Assembly: GCA_009193035.1 (NCBI GenBank)
Contig: SWDT01000018.1
Span: 124,001-188,000 of the forward strand
Length of the DNA stretch: 64,000 nucleotides
Direction of reading: 5' to 3'
Origin: Halicephalobus mephisto
Taxonomy: Eukaryota > Nematoda > Chromadorea > Rhabditida > Panagrolaimidae
Made by a program: the position numbers and the translations under genes. Shown piece by piece: positions 50,811 through 62,188 of the stretch. The notes beneath the pieces were generated by a model. The model saw only the letters and a program-made list of their open reading frames with translations. It was not told the DNA's origin and searched no databases. Each line of letters begins with the position of its first letter. The first letter of the stretch is position 1.

Positions 50811-50860
50811 GACTGTGACTGTCCTTTCTCAAAGCTTGAACAAAGAAGTTGTTTTTCTTC

Positions 50861-50922
50861 ATCTGAGTTTAGCTCCTATTGTATTAGTTTTTTCTTCGTT
50901 TCTTTGGCATTAGTGTTCTCTC
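50861..50922 (-). promoter_or_regulatory. snRNA-type promoter elements of SL RNA copy 1
   Basis: AACTCAGAT (minus strand, 51-59 bases upstream of the RNA start) lies where snRNA genes carry the proximal sequence element. GAGAGAACACTA lies 101-112 bases upstream. Both recur upstream of copy 2 at the same distances, while the sequence between has diverged. Confidence 0.65.
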
Positions 50923-51087
50923 GCTCAGAGAAAAAATCATGCAGTAAATTATTGCTAAAACTTCTATGGATAAAAAACAAATGTTAATTCTTACAGTGAC
51001 TTCAGAAGATGTCGTCAACATTAGGTTCCAAAAAAGTTCATTTTTTAATTACATTTTTATTGATGATAATTTTATTATATATGGTTT

Positions 51088-54000
51088 TCAAACACTTCCG
51101 TAATTCAAAGAAGATCCATTTCTTGATTTTCCGTCGATCAGACTATGTCTGTAAGAATTGTGACGACTTCTGATTTGTTCAAAATTCCGATAAACCGCCA
51201 ATCCTCTTGTCTCCGGTAGATTACGGTACAAATAGTAAAAGAAGAACATTTGTGCGATTATGAAAGGCAAATGAATAAAAGCCCCAAAAATGGGTTCAAA
51301 AGTGGCAAATCCGAAATTTACCCCTATAGAAACTAAATTTGTTGAAAGTAACAAGCTTTGGGTTGTGATGGCTTTAGCCGTAGTCGGAAGGAGATCCGCG
51401 ACGAGAATGATCGCTATGAAACTTCCTCCTAAAGATGTGGCTCCTAAATCGGTTAGAGAAAATAAGGTGGACCAAATCATAGTAACTGTCCCTGGTCCTA
51501 CAGTATTAAACAGAATTTGTGTAAGAAACATTAAGGAAGAAGAAGTTACATTTAGTAACACAGAAACAATGAATAATTTTCTCCTGCCGACTTTTTCTAA
51601 GAGGTACGGTAGCACTAAAATAAAAGGCAACCCAAGGAATGCGAGTATAGTATCTAATAGTAAAGCGTCAGCATTGGAGAAGCCATACCGTATCTTGAGG
51701 GGAATGGTGTTGAGAATCAATATCTGTGAAGATGAAAAAGAATGAATCATTGTTGCAATAAAGATAAGGAAAATGGAATCCCTCAAAGTAGGATCTGACC
51801 AAAGTTCTCTGAAACTCGAATGATTGGATTTTGTTGAGTGAAATTCACAGGAATAATCCGTGAGAATCTCTTCTGGAAATATCAGAAATTAAGAATACTA
51901 ATCATATAACCCTTACCGACGTCAGCATCTTTTCCGTGGAAAGTTTTAATAATATTAATGACTTTCTCCTTAGGAGCATTCTTGTAACTGAGGTACTTGG
52001 GAGACTCTGGAATAAAGCTACCAGAAACAGTGAAAATTATACATATGAATAAAGAGATAAGTACTATCATTGGCCAACGATCATCTGTTCCGAAGAATTG
52101 CTCGAGGGAAAATATGGTTAAGACCAGAGCCATCACAATGCCTAAGGCCGAAATCGATTGGGCTGCGAACCCTAAAAACAAATCATTATAAAATTACTAC
52201 TCTGAAACAATTTTAAAATTGATATCGTAATTTGTGATGAGTAAAAATTAATTTATTTCTAAATGCTGTTTTTTATCTGCAAATCCTATGTGAAAATTAG
52301 ATGATTTTCGGAAATTTTTCAAAAAATATTCATAGTCTAATATTGTACCGAAAAAAGTACATTATTTAGACAGTTATGGAAATTGCCAAATCTCGGACAG
52401 TTTTCCAGTAATATAAAAAACAGAAATTTCTCAAGTTTTTCTGTGTAATTTTTCAAAATTAAAAAGTAGAAATAATTTAAAAAATAGAGCAAATTGTTTA
52501 ACTTTGGTCTTAGTGAAAATCACGATATAATTGTTTTTAATACTATTTTTGGTTTCTGAATACTTTTTTATTTTTTTAAATCTAATAATTTCCTATTTAA
52601 CCCTTAATATACCAACCCTCTCCCATCAACGTTGTTTACCAAGCTGGGGTCCTCACAGGACCCCACGGTTTTTTTAAAATTACTCAATTGTTTGATGCAT
52701 TAGATGACTCAAATTATGATTATTGCTTTTCGGATTGATTAACACATACGTTAGTGATTCAAGCGTTACTATTTTGTATATTAATTTAATTAACAAAAAG
52801 TAAACCAACAATAGGTACGGGATGTACAAAAAAATAGTATTTTTGACTTAATTTTGTTATTCGAAAAGCTGTAAGGCAGATTTTTATGAATAACTAAAGT
52901 GTCTTATAAGGCATCTTTGAGGACTATAACTACCCCATGGGGGGCGCCCTGGGAAATAGAATCAAATCGGAGAAAGTTCTCCATACAAAATTTTTCGAGA
53001 TTTCTGCCAAAACTTCTTCTTAGTGAGTTGGTGTTGAGAAACGCTTTTGTGATTTTCAAAAAGCAGTTAGTGTAACTTACGTACAGATTTAAGGAATTTT
53101 TGATAGCTTTTCTGATGATTAACCCTTATCAGCCTCATAGGGGCAAAAATCGCATATTGGGGATAAAATTTGGACTGTGGGAGCTATTATCCACTTAAAG
53201 CTCTGTGGTTTAGTGAAGTTTTAGAATCCCAAGTGGTTTCTGAAGCAAACTATGAATCCAAAACGTAAAAAAATTAAGACTTTTTAAGGCAAAATTTTGT
53301 ATGGAGAACCTTCTCCGAGTTTATAATTTCCGCAGGGGGCGCCCCCTAAGGACAACTTCAGCGTCAAAAGATGAGTTATAAACTACTCTAGTTATGTACA
53401 AAAAATAAATTTATAGCTCTTCATATAAAAAAGTTAGAGCCAAAAATACTTTTTTCGTCCATCAATGGAATACCATGGATCTCAGCGAAATTTTAAATTT
53501 TTTAAATATTTTTAATGAACATTATATAGGTCTGATTACACGATGTATATCTTAGGCTCATGAAGGACACATACAAAAAAGATAAACAAATTAGCTGTTA
53601 TAGTTAAAGAACTATAACAAAAAATCGCCTTCTGGGGTCCTCCAGGGACCCCGCTTGGTATATTAAGGGTTAATTGACAAAATAAAAAACATTCAGAAAT
53701 AATTTTAAAAATGGAAACTATTATTCTCGTTAGGATCGAAATTGGAGAGTTTGATCTGTTTTGTTACATTTTTCAACATTTTCGAATAAAAACGAACCTC
53801 GAATATTGTTAGGTGAGCATTCTGCGATATATAACTTGACAACTCCGTGTCTAAACGGAACAACAATTCCAATGAGGAACTGAGCAATGGCAAAGAGCTC
53901 CAAAGAAATCACATATTTCGAAATAACAATAAGAACACTAGCTAGAATAGAAACCAATCCACTCAGGTAGACAGATACGTTTTTTCGTCCCCAATTATCC

Positions 54001-54248
54001 ATTTTTGGAAGAAGAAAAATTATCGAAATTACAGCTCCTACCAGTGCCATATTTCCTATTACAGACATCACTTGAGACAGTCCTGCTTCGTTTAGATGGA
54101 CATCGTAATGGAGAGAAATAGATTCGTTGAAGAAATGACCCAATGGAGTAGTCAATCTGGACAGCATTATATATAGCATATCCATGAAGGATCCCAAGAC
54201 CCCATGGACGAGAATCGTGAATATTAGCCATTGTGACGGGATTTCCAT
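51088..54248 (-). CDS. sugar-transporter-like MFS protein, copy A
   Basis: Exons 54248-53798, 52171-51917 and 51872-51088 join to 497 codons (496 residues), intact. It is a 12-span major facilitator of the SLC2/sugar-porter type. Marker motifs are the loop 2-3 sequence DNWGRK, the ECSPNNIRG segment after span 4, PESPKYL after span 6, EKVGRRK in loop 8-9 and LPETRGL after span 12. The protein belongs in a membrane and probably moves a hexose or other small organic solute; the substrate cannot be told from sequence. The first intron holds a piggyBac-like element. The tail after span 12 is Ser/Arg-rich. A paralogue lies 1.7 kb upstream on the same strand, with near-identical tracts. Confidence 0.9.
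52601..53669. mobile_element. piggyBac-like non-autonomous element
   Basis: Perfect 15-base inverted ends CCCTTAATATACCAA, flanked by TTAA at 52597-52600 and 53670-53673, the piggyBac target rule. Subterminal palindromes GGGGTCCTCACAGGACCCC and GGGGTCCTCCAGGGACCCC lie inside each end. Larger inner blocks also mirror each other (GGGGGGCGCCCTGGG and AGGGGGCGCCCCCT). There is no transposase. It sits in intron 1 of transporter A; transporter B lacks it. Confidence 0.88.
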
Positions 54249-55984
54249 TATTGACAATTATCAAAGATTCACATGAATCAAAGACAGTGATTTTTATCAG
54301 AAAACTCCGAATCAAATAAACTGTGGTTTAATGGAAGAGGTTGACAGTGAAACATGTTTTTTATAAGGCGAACACAAAGGACAATTACATCGAATGTCTA
54401 TCAATGTTCAAAGTATCCTGATTAAATTTCCTATTTCAAGATGGTCTGATTCAAACATCAACAAAAAAGGTTTCATAATTCTTATTAGTCAGCTGAGACA
54501 GTCTTGTTTTTTATAATTACAATACTGTAAAATTACACAGTAGTTGTTTAGAAATGTAAAGCAGAGTTGGTATTTGTCGTTAGGAAACGAGTTAAACAAA
54601 GCTTAAAAGTCGACTTTGGGACATCAAGAGATATTTTCAATGAAAATCATTTTTAATTTTATGCATATTCGTCATCAAACAAAAGACTACATGCAGCTAA
54701 ACCTAGTAAAACAAAATCATGAAAGTAAAATGTATCTAAAAAAAATTTACAATGTGCTTCAATTTTTTAGAAAAGTCGGAGGACCAATGTGTTGTGGGCA
54801 GTTGGAATAATTTAAGATCTATTACAATATACCAGAGTTACTTGTTAAAGACCAAAGATGGGAAAATTAGAGAAATTTTTGTATATTTTTTCACATAAAA
54901 AATGTAACAGTTGTTAAAGTAGTATTACGAAATGTAACAGTCGTCACATTTTTCATGAATATTTGGCATTTATGACGAAAGTTAGAACATAATAACGACG
55001 ATTTTTATTTGTTACTGGACCAAAAGTTACGTTTTTTATGCGTGCAAAATTTGCAGAATTTCTGATAATAATTCCCCTTTTAAACAGCAAGTTGCAAAGA
55101 ATCTATTGTACTTTTAGGACTTTTTCAGAAAAACTTGCTCAGATAAAGAAATATTAGATAATTCTTCTAGTGACTTCAGAATATAACATTGAAAATTCAC
55201 TCCGAAAAGATCTTTTTCCATTTTGCGTACTTATTGTTCGCATCAGAAGCCGTTTTTGATTCCCAAACTTTATCATCAGACAAAGTTTAGAGTAGGCAAC
55301 AAATCGCCATATTCAGCATTTTCCTGATGATCCTCCATTTTCCGGTCGCATCATGCTGATAAGAACTTTATAGAGGTCAGGTAGAGTAATCTTTGAATAT
55401 TATTGTCTTTCAAGATTCCCTTTTTGTTCAATGTCAGAATTTATTGATTTACACAAGCAGAATTTGAATAGTTGTTGTAACATAATTTTATTTTAAAAAA
55501 TCCTTAATATATAAGATTTTATAGGTATTTAAATTTAAAAAAATGAGGTTAATAGTTGTAATAACAAGCTTCCAATATTTTAAAACGAAAAAGTGATTAG
55601 ATTTAATATTAATATCACGAAGAAGTGATCTTTGGAGATTGATCCTACTTCATATAGAAGAACTTTAATAAATCAATACATAAATCGACTTTAATGTATC
55701 AGTACACTATATTCCATGGATCAATGAATTACTTTTAACTTTCCTACACATTATATATCGTATATAATTTTGTGTATCACCTTCCATAAAATCTCTACTA
55801 GTTTATAACAATCAAAAAATTCAGTATTACTGGAAAAGTTCTGAATAACGTTTTCTATCAAATTAAAATAGCTTTGTAGATAATTTTTGTTTTCCAAAGT
55901 AAATAATAAATTTAATCATTTTTATTGATGATATTTTTACTGATGATAATTTTATTATATAAGATTTTCAAACACTTCCGTAAT
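54249..55984. other. between the two transporter genes
   Basis: 5' flank of copy A, a MITE family D copy at 54886-55050, a family C remnant at 55690-55790, and the 3' flank of copy B. No other gene seen. Confidence 0.55.
54886..55050. repeat. MITE family D copy
   Basis: Ends CACATAAAAAATGTAACAG and CCAAAAGTTACGTTTTTTATG; the core has GTCACATTTTTCATG and GACGATTTTTATTTG. Confidence 0.65.
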
Positions 55985-58164
55985 TCACAATCCATTTCTT
56001 GATTTTCCGTCGATCAGACTATGTCTGTAAGAATTGTGACGACTTCTGATTTGTTCAAAATTCCGATAAACCGCCAATCCTCTCGTCTCCGGTAGATTAC
56101 GGTACAAATAGTAAAAGAAGAACATTTGTGCGATTATGAAAGGCAAATGAATAAAAGCCCCAAAAATGGTTCAAAAGTGGCAAATCCGAAATTTACCCCT
56201 ATAGAAACTAAATTTGTTGAAAGTAACAAGCTTTGGGTTGTGATGGATTTAGCCGTAGTCGGAAGGAGATCCGCGACGAGAATGATCGCTATGAAATTTA
56301 TCCCCAAATATATGGCTCCAAAATTCGTTAAGGAAAACAAAACAGACAAAATCATAGTAACTATCCCTGGTCCTATAACATAGAAGAGGATGTGAGTAAG
56401 AAACATCAAACAAGAAGAAGTTATAGTTAGTGAAACAGAAGAAAGGAATAATTTTCTCCTGCCAATTGTTTCCAAGAGATACGGTAACAGTAAAATAAAA
56501 GGCAGTCCGGAGAACGCGAGTACGGTCTCTACTAACACTGAATCACCAGTGGAGAAGCCATACCGTATCTTGAGAGGAATGGTGTTGAGAATTAATATCT
56601 GTGAAGATGAAAAAGAATGAGCCATGCCTGCAATAAAAATAAGGAAAATGGAATCCCTCAAAGTAGGATCCGACCACAGTTCTCTGAAACTCGAATGATT
56701 GGATTTTGTTGAGTGAAATTCACAGGAATAATCCGTGAGAATCTCTTCTGAAAATATCAGAAATTAAGAATACTAATTTATATAATCCCTACCGACGTTA
56801 GCATCTTTTCCGTGGAAAGTTTTAATAATATTAATGACTTTCTCCTTAGGAGCATCTTTGTAACTGAGGTACTTGGGAGACTCTGGAACAAAGCTGCTCA
56901 AAATGATGAATATGACATTTATGAAGAAAGCTATAATTCCTATCATTTGCCAACGATCATTTGTTCCGAATACTTGTTCGAGGGCAAACAGGAACGAAGT
57001 CAGACTGATCACAGCACCTAGGGCCGAGATTGATTGAGCTGCGAACCCTAAAAGTAAAATAGTATAAAAATTATTACTCTGAAAGAATTTTAATGAATGC
57101 ACTGCACTTTATACTCAATTAAAAATATTTTTAAGGCACAGTTATGTGATATTTCTGTCCCAAAATCAGATAATTTTTTTCCCGCCAACTATTTTAATTC
57201 GAAAAACAAAATCATGTTAATCTTGACATCTTATTCTTCAATAGCAAGCACGTGATTCCGTAAAAGTTGTAGACAAGTTTTATTGTGTAAAAATTATAGA
57301 TTTGCATGCAATTTTAGGTTTAATTTTTATGAATGATTAAATTTTCTAATTTTACATTATTACGATATCAGGAAGTTCTAGATCAAATTTTCAGTCGATA
57401 TATGAAATTAGGTACGAACAAATCTACATCGACAGTATCTTAATGTCAATGAAGCTCAGAATAAGCTTGTAGGATAACATCAAACAACAAAAAATAGATT
57501 TCATTAAATAATTAAATATTTATTATTTCTGAACATAATGTCTAAGTTAATATTATTTTTAGTTTTCGAATTAATATTATTGGTTTGGGATAGAAATGTC
57601 CGGTCAAAAAATCCATTCGTACTAGAATCAAGATTCAACGATTTGATCTATTTAGTTGCACTTTTCCAACATCTTCATTCCATTTATGCCTATTGTTTTC
57701 AGACAAAACAAACCCCGAATTTTATCAGGTGAACATTCTGCAATATATAATTTAACAACTGCATGTCTAAAAGGACCAACTATTCCAAAGAGGAATTGGG
57801 AAATAGCAAAGAGCTCCAAAGAAACCATATATTTCGACATTACAACAAGAATACTGGCTAGGAGAGAGATAAATCCACTCAAATAGGCTGATACTTGCTT
57901 CCGTCCCCAATAGTCCATTTTAGGAAGAAGAAGTATCGTCGAAATTATAGATGCTAGTAATGGAATACTTCCCATTATTGATATCACTTGAGATATTCCT
58001 GCTTCATTCAGATCAATATCATAATGAAGAGACATAGATTCGTTGAAGAAATGACTCAACGGAGTGGTGAATCTGGAGACCATCAAAGAAAGTATATCCG
58101 TGTAGGATCCCAAGATCCCGTGGACGAGAATCGCGAATATCAACCATGGTGACGGAATCTCCAT
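55985..58164 (-). CDS. sugar-transporter-like MFS protein, copy B, one frame break
   Basis: Exons 58164-57714, 57047-56793 and 56747-55985, with the same intron positions as copy A. The motifs match copy A: DYWGRK, ECSPDKIRG, PESPKYL, ETIGRRK. Near 56168 the sequence AAATGGTTC lacks one G found in copy A (AAATGGGTTC). As written the frame ends at 56134, losing the last membrane span and tail, including the PETRG motif that is still present in the shifted frame. If the base is restored the protein would end near 55985, slightly shorter than copy A. Long tracts, including all of intron 2, are almost identical to copy A, while exon 1 has diverged. Confidence 0.82.
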
Positions 58165-59250
58165 TATTCAGAATAATCAAACATCCACAGTGAATCAAAA
58201 AACTGATCTTTATCACAAAAGTCCCAAGCGAATAAATTGGAAAGACAAGACAATATAGGGCTCAGTCAAGAAATTCAAAGGTAGAGGCTTATTTGCTATG
58301 AAAAGAACAAAGACCAATTAGAGGAAAAGTTGATAAATGATCAAAGTTTCTTGATTAAACTTACAACTTGAAGGTAGTCTCATCTAAGGACAAACAAACA
58401 AATATTAGCGTTTTGGTCAATTGAAGTGACATTACTGTTTTACAGTTACAATACTGTAAAATGACATATTAGTTACTTCAAAATATGAGGAAATTGTTAT
58501 CCTTCTTTGGAATGCTATATACTCTTGGAATCAACATACAAAAATATTAAAAACTGTTAATAGTATTAACGATTCTCAGTGTTAACTAATCAAACCGACA
58601 ATTGATAAAGATCAAGTGAAATTTTGAAATACTGTTTTGAACACATTCACTCATCTGCAGAATAACCTTTTTTAATTTTCAAACGCATTTCTTGTCGTTA
58701 TTTACTTATGATTATTTTTGAAGTTGATTTTGTTATTAAAAATATTGATCCATTTACCTCTGAAATCCCACAAAATAGTTTGAACGGACCATCTAGACAT
58801 GATTTTTAAATTCACTTTTTGAGTTATAATGGGAAATATATGACGGAAGTTTATTTTCTAATTTGAAACCATTCTTGAACCATTGTTATTTCCACTCCTT
58901 GTGGAGAAACTGTTGGATCGGACATCTAGCCTTAATAGGAAGGGCAACCAACCGGGAGCGCTTGGTCCCGAACGGATTGCCTTAGCATCGACAAGAGGAC
59001 ATACAGTTCCTCTTGGCGGGAAGTTGAGTTTGTGTTTATGTCGATTTCGATAGTGTTTCTTTGTACTGTGCCTAAGGCATTTGATAAACCTTTTCTATAC
59101 TATTTCCTCTTCCCATCTAGACGTGGGTCACTCGGCGTGACGGATACAACAGAAACTAATTTGAAAATCGTCAGAGTACTTCTTATTCACCATGGATTAT
59201 TACAATTCAGAAACGGACTTTCCTTCCAAAATCATCTCTCATATTATTAT
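58165..59250. other. between transporter B and SL RNA copy 2
   Basis: AT-rich 5' flank of copy B up to about 58900, then a GC-richer hairpin-rich block (listed next), then sequence with a small hairpin GTCAC-TCGGC-GTGAC at 59127-59141. No protein gene supported. Confidence 0.5.
58906..59030. ncRNA. candidate structured RNA, strand unknown
   Basis: Two stable hairpins in 125 bases. One has an outer GGCAA/TTGCC stem and an inner CGGGA/TCCCG stem around GCGCTTGG. The other has a perfect CAAGAGGA/TCCTCTTG stem. A weaker one precedes them. The block is far richer in G and C than its flanks and lies 220 bases beyond the 3' end of an SL RNA gene. It does not match U1, U2, U4, U5, U6 or SRP RNA as I know them, and I see no Sm site. 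Confidence 0.35.
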
Positions 59251-59353
59251 CACCAAGGGAAAACCCCCTTAGTGTTATCCAAAAATAACAATCCGACACG
59301 GAGTTCCCTCCGATCAGAACATTCCTAGTACCTTGAGATACTGGGTATAAACC
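59251..59353 (-). ncRNA. spliced leader RNA, SL2-like, copy 2
   Basis: Starts at 59353. The leader is identical to copy 1 over all 22 bases, the donor GTACT follows, stem II CGGAG-GGAA-CTCCG, Sm-type site TTATTTTTGG and a terminal stem CACTAAGGG / CCCTTGGTG. About 103 bases. Leader, Sm site and all stems are kept, which supports a working gene. Confidence 0.93.
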
Positions 59354-59403
59354 GTCCTGAATTTCAGCTGCTAGAGTCTTAAATGCGTTTTTCCTTTTCG
59401 TTT

Positions 59404-59464
59404 ATCTGAAGTTGGACTGTTTGGGTCTGTCTCTTTTCTATTTCTCTAGCGCTAGTGTTCTCTC
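59404..59464 (-). promoter_or_regulatory. snRNA-type promoter elements of SL RNA copy 2
   Basis: AACTTCAGAT begins 51 bases upstream of the RNA start and GAGAGAACACTAGC about 100 bases upstream, the same places as in copy 1. Confidence 0.65.
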
Positions 59465-59708
59465 CTTTTCGCATACGAAAAAGCAGTACTTTGGTCTTTG
59501 TTTTGCATGAAGAAATCACTGCAATATTTGAACCAATTTATGTTTTTTTCCGTTTCTATAGTTGGAAATAATTATGTTTCGAGTAATAAGAGCCTATTTT
59601 ACAGTAACTATAAAAAGATTTAAGATTTATGTTACTTTGGTACTTTGTAAATAATAATATTATAACTATAAAAGTTCTAAAATTCTTGTTTTTGTATCAT
59701 TTTATAAA

Positions 59709-59874
59709 TACCGTATTTGTTCTATTTGTGGCACATGTACCACTATTTTTCGATCGATCTATCAGGAACTTGTATGTTATCTAACTTTATTGTTGCACAT
59801 ATCAGCTTCCTTTCATTCAAACCTTCAGGATGCGCCACAATTAGAGATGTGCCACAAATAGAGCAAATACGGTA
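59709..59874. mobile_element. Tc1/mariner-like MITE (family B), inverted copy
   Basis: Ends TACCGTATTTGTTCTATTTG and CAAATAGAGCAAATACGGTA with TA at both borders. Internally it matches the 43270-43452 copy read on the other strand but lacks the duplicated subterminal phrase. Confidence 0.85.
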
Positions 59875-60113
59875 ACTGTTAATTCCTAATGAAGATATAT
59901 TACGTCAACGGGAATGGAATTGGATTTTAGTAATACTGTTAAAAATGGAAAAATATCACTATTATTACATCAGAAAAAAGTTAACTAAAATTATAAATAT
60001 TGGACAACTATGTTTATCAACAAGAAATAACCTTACTTATAGTATCATTACTCGACAAAATACCTATAAAAGCCAGTCAATTAAATTAAATACTACATAC
60101 CGTACAACCATGA

Positions 60114-60700
60114 ATAACAACTCTGGTTTTTTTGAGGAAAATCAAAGAAACTTACGACCCTGAATGTACGATAATTGCCGACACTCTCATCAATGTAATA
60201 GCAGTCCCAGTTTTACTCATTTCAGGACTCACTATTTACTTAATTGTCTACAAATCCCCTCCGGCGATGAGCGTCTACAAGCTGTGTCTCTTTGTCAATC
60301 TTCTCACTATCATTGTTCCTGTGACGTTTACGAGTTTGAGCGAACCTAGAATTACATAAAGTTAGGGATCTGTTTCTTTGATGGGATAATGTTCTTTTAA
60401 AATTCTTATTTGACTAGATTCTTCCATTATATGCGGGATTTCTCCATAGTAGTTCGGGCTTCAACAATTATATCCACGTAGATTGAACGGTATTTTTCGA
60501 CTCTTATGAAGACAGAAGTAAGAGTGTCTTTTAGAACCGAAAGTTTATTACAAATTTCTTCGCTGGGATCAATTTACTGTATCTTATCTTGACTTTGTAT
60601 TTCGGTCTTCATCCAGAAGAGGATTCATTGAGGATAAAGTTATGGGTCATTTTATTGAGACTAACATCGAAGGAGGGAATTTATAAAAGTAAATTACAAA
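60114..60700 (+). pseudogene. nematode chemoreceptor-type GPCR fragment
   Basis: After a start at 60110-60112 and a run of seven T (60127-60133) that shifts the frame by one, a typical first part of a nematode chemoreceptor follows: TLINVIAVPVLLISGLTIYL, IVYKSPPAMSVYKLC, then a second membrane span. Further on, HYMRDFSIVVRASTIIST with an in-frame TAG before IERYFSTLMKTEVR looks like span 3 and its loop. Another frame at 60550-60620 (FITNFFAGINLLYLILTL) looks like span 4. Several breaks and no clean splice sites make this a relic. The exact receptor family cannot be set. Confidence 0.6.
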
Positions 60701-61403
60701 ATAGGGATTGAAGTAAATAAAAAAATATGATCAGTATATATCTTCTTCGTTGAACATAGATTTTTTAAAAAGTTTATTTTGGTTTGAAATGGATATATTT
60801 GAATTAAATTTTCGATATTCTAATTACTCCTTAGATAATGAAAGAAACATTCTTCATGTTGTCAAAATTGAAGATCAAAGTTTGAATTTGAAATTTGGAT
60901 TTTCCACATTAAAACAAAATTTACATTTTTCTGTTTCAAAGAATTCATATATCAAATTCTATCAATCTAAGTAAAAAGTGTACAATTTTTAATTTAAAAA
61001 AATCAAAATTTCGATTTTCAACTCTGACTGTTAACTTTGACTTTGAATTTCGATAGTTAACCTTAACTTTCAACTCTGACGGTCAAATTTTGTATTACGA
61101 AACACTAGTTGTTCATCCTTGGTCATGACGTGACTGACAATTTCACTTTTTTCAATTTTGTTTTTGTGGTTTCTGGATTCATTTCTTAGTTATTTTTACA
61201 TCTGGTAAATAACAAAAAATATAAAAACTAGCAGATGTATAAACAACCGGAAAGATTCAGAAGATTTCAAAAACACAGAAAAAATAAATTCATCATCCAC
61301 ATTGACTCCAAAGATCAGGACTTATTTTGTTCATTTAAAAGAAATTTAACGACTTCCTCGCTGAGATAGCAAAAACCGGCATCTTCTGTTTACTTATAAG
61401 TAC
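60701..61403. other. AT-rich, no supported gene
   Basis: One 74-codon frame at 60750-60974 is AT-rich and not protein-like. 61010-61090 has short AACTTTGACTTT-like phrases like those at 27.5 kb. Confidence 0.5.
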
Positions 61404-61625
61404 TTAGAAAGCTACGTGTTCCAGGAATTTCCTGGTCTCGTTGTTTACAACACTGCTGAGACCATCACCAGGATAGGTTATTTTCGTGTCATCCTTGGTG
61501 GAGCCAGAGTAGTTATGGAGTTGTTGAAGTTTTCTCATGAATGTCTGCGGGGGTTTAGAGAGATCTTCCTCAGCATAGTCTCCGCCAAGACTAAAACTCT
61601 TCAGATGACTGTTGAAATCCATCAT
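61404..61625 (-). CDS. possible small protein, 73 residues
   Basis: A single open frame with ordinary codon use and polar composition (FSLGGDYAEEDLSKPPQTF ... KLQQLHNYSGSTKDDTK). No signal peptide, membrane span or known motif. A seven-codon upstream ORF precedes it. It may be a genuine small gene or an exon. Confidence 0.35.
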   Translation of the reverse strand: MMDFNSHLKSFSLGGDYAEEDLSKPPQTFMRKLQQLHNYSGSTKDDTKITYPGDGLSSVVNNETRKFLEHVAF

Positions 61626-62188
61626 GATTCAAATTTCACTCTCGTTCATCCTCACTACAGTATCTTGTGTCTTATTTACAATCTCTTTGTTCGGCAAAAT
61701 TGAGATGAACATTGTGAAGTTGGAGTTTTTGCAATGTATTATTTTCACAATTTAATAATCTTCGTCAAACTGAGAATTTCTACTGAAAGTTTTGAAATGA
61801 AAAATAAAGGATGAAAGATACTGAAAATTAGCGTTGGATGTTTATTTTACTTTTTTCAAAAAATATCATCTATTGTAATTAATTAAAATTGTTGATTTCA
61901 TAAAAAATTGACTTTTTTAGAAAGTAATACAAGTTAATACAGTCATAAACAGTATTACAAGTGGTTCAAGACTAAAAAGTGATCTTTATTAGAAACTTTC
62001 CAAGAATGATAAAAAATAATTTTGCCGATTTTTTTATTGTTTAAAATTTCAAAAACAAAAACGTAATGATCTGTATGTTTTTTGTACTTTTTAGAACTTA
62101 ACATAATTATCACTGTAATCTCTATTTCTCTAAAAAATTGAAAAAAATATACTTTAACCCTGACAAATTATTTCTTATAACATTTATG

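Larger units (their letters stand above)
59354..60113. other. intergenic with one MITE
   Basis: SL RNA promoter, plain AT-rich sequence, and the inverted family B MITE at 59709-59874. No gene seen. Confidence 0.55.

Noticed and set aside
58900..59030. U1, U2, U4, U5, U6 or SRP RNA in the hairpin block
   Set aside because: None of their fixed motifs is present and there is no Sm site.
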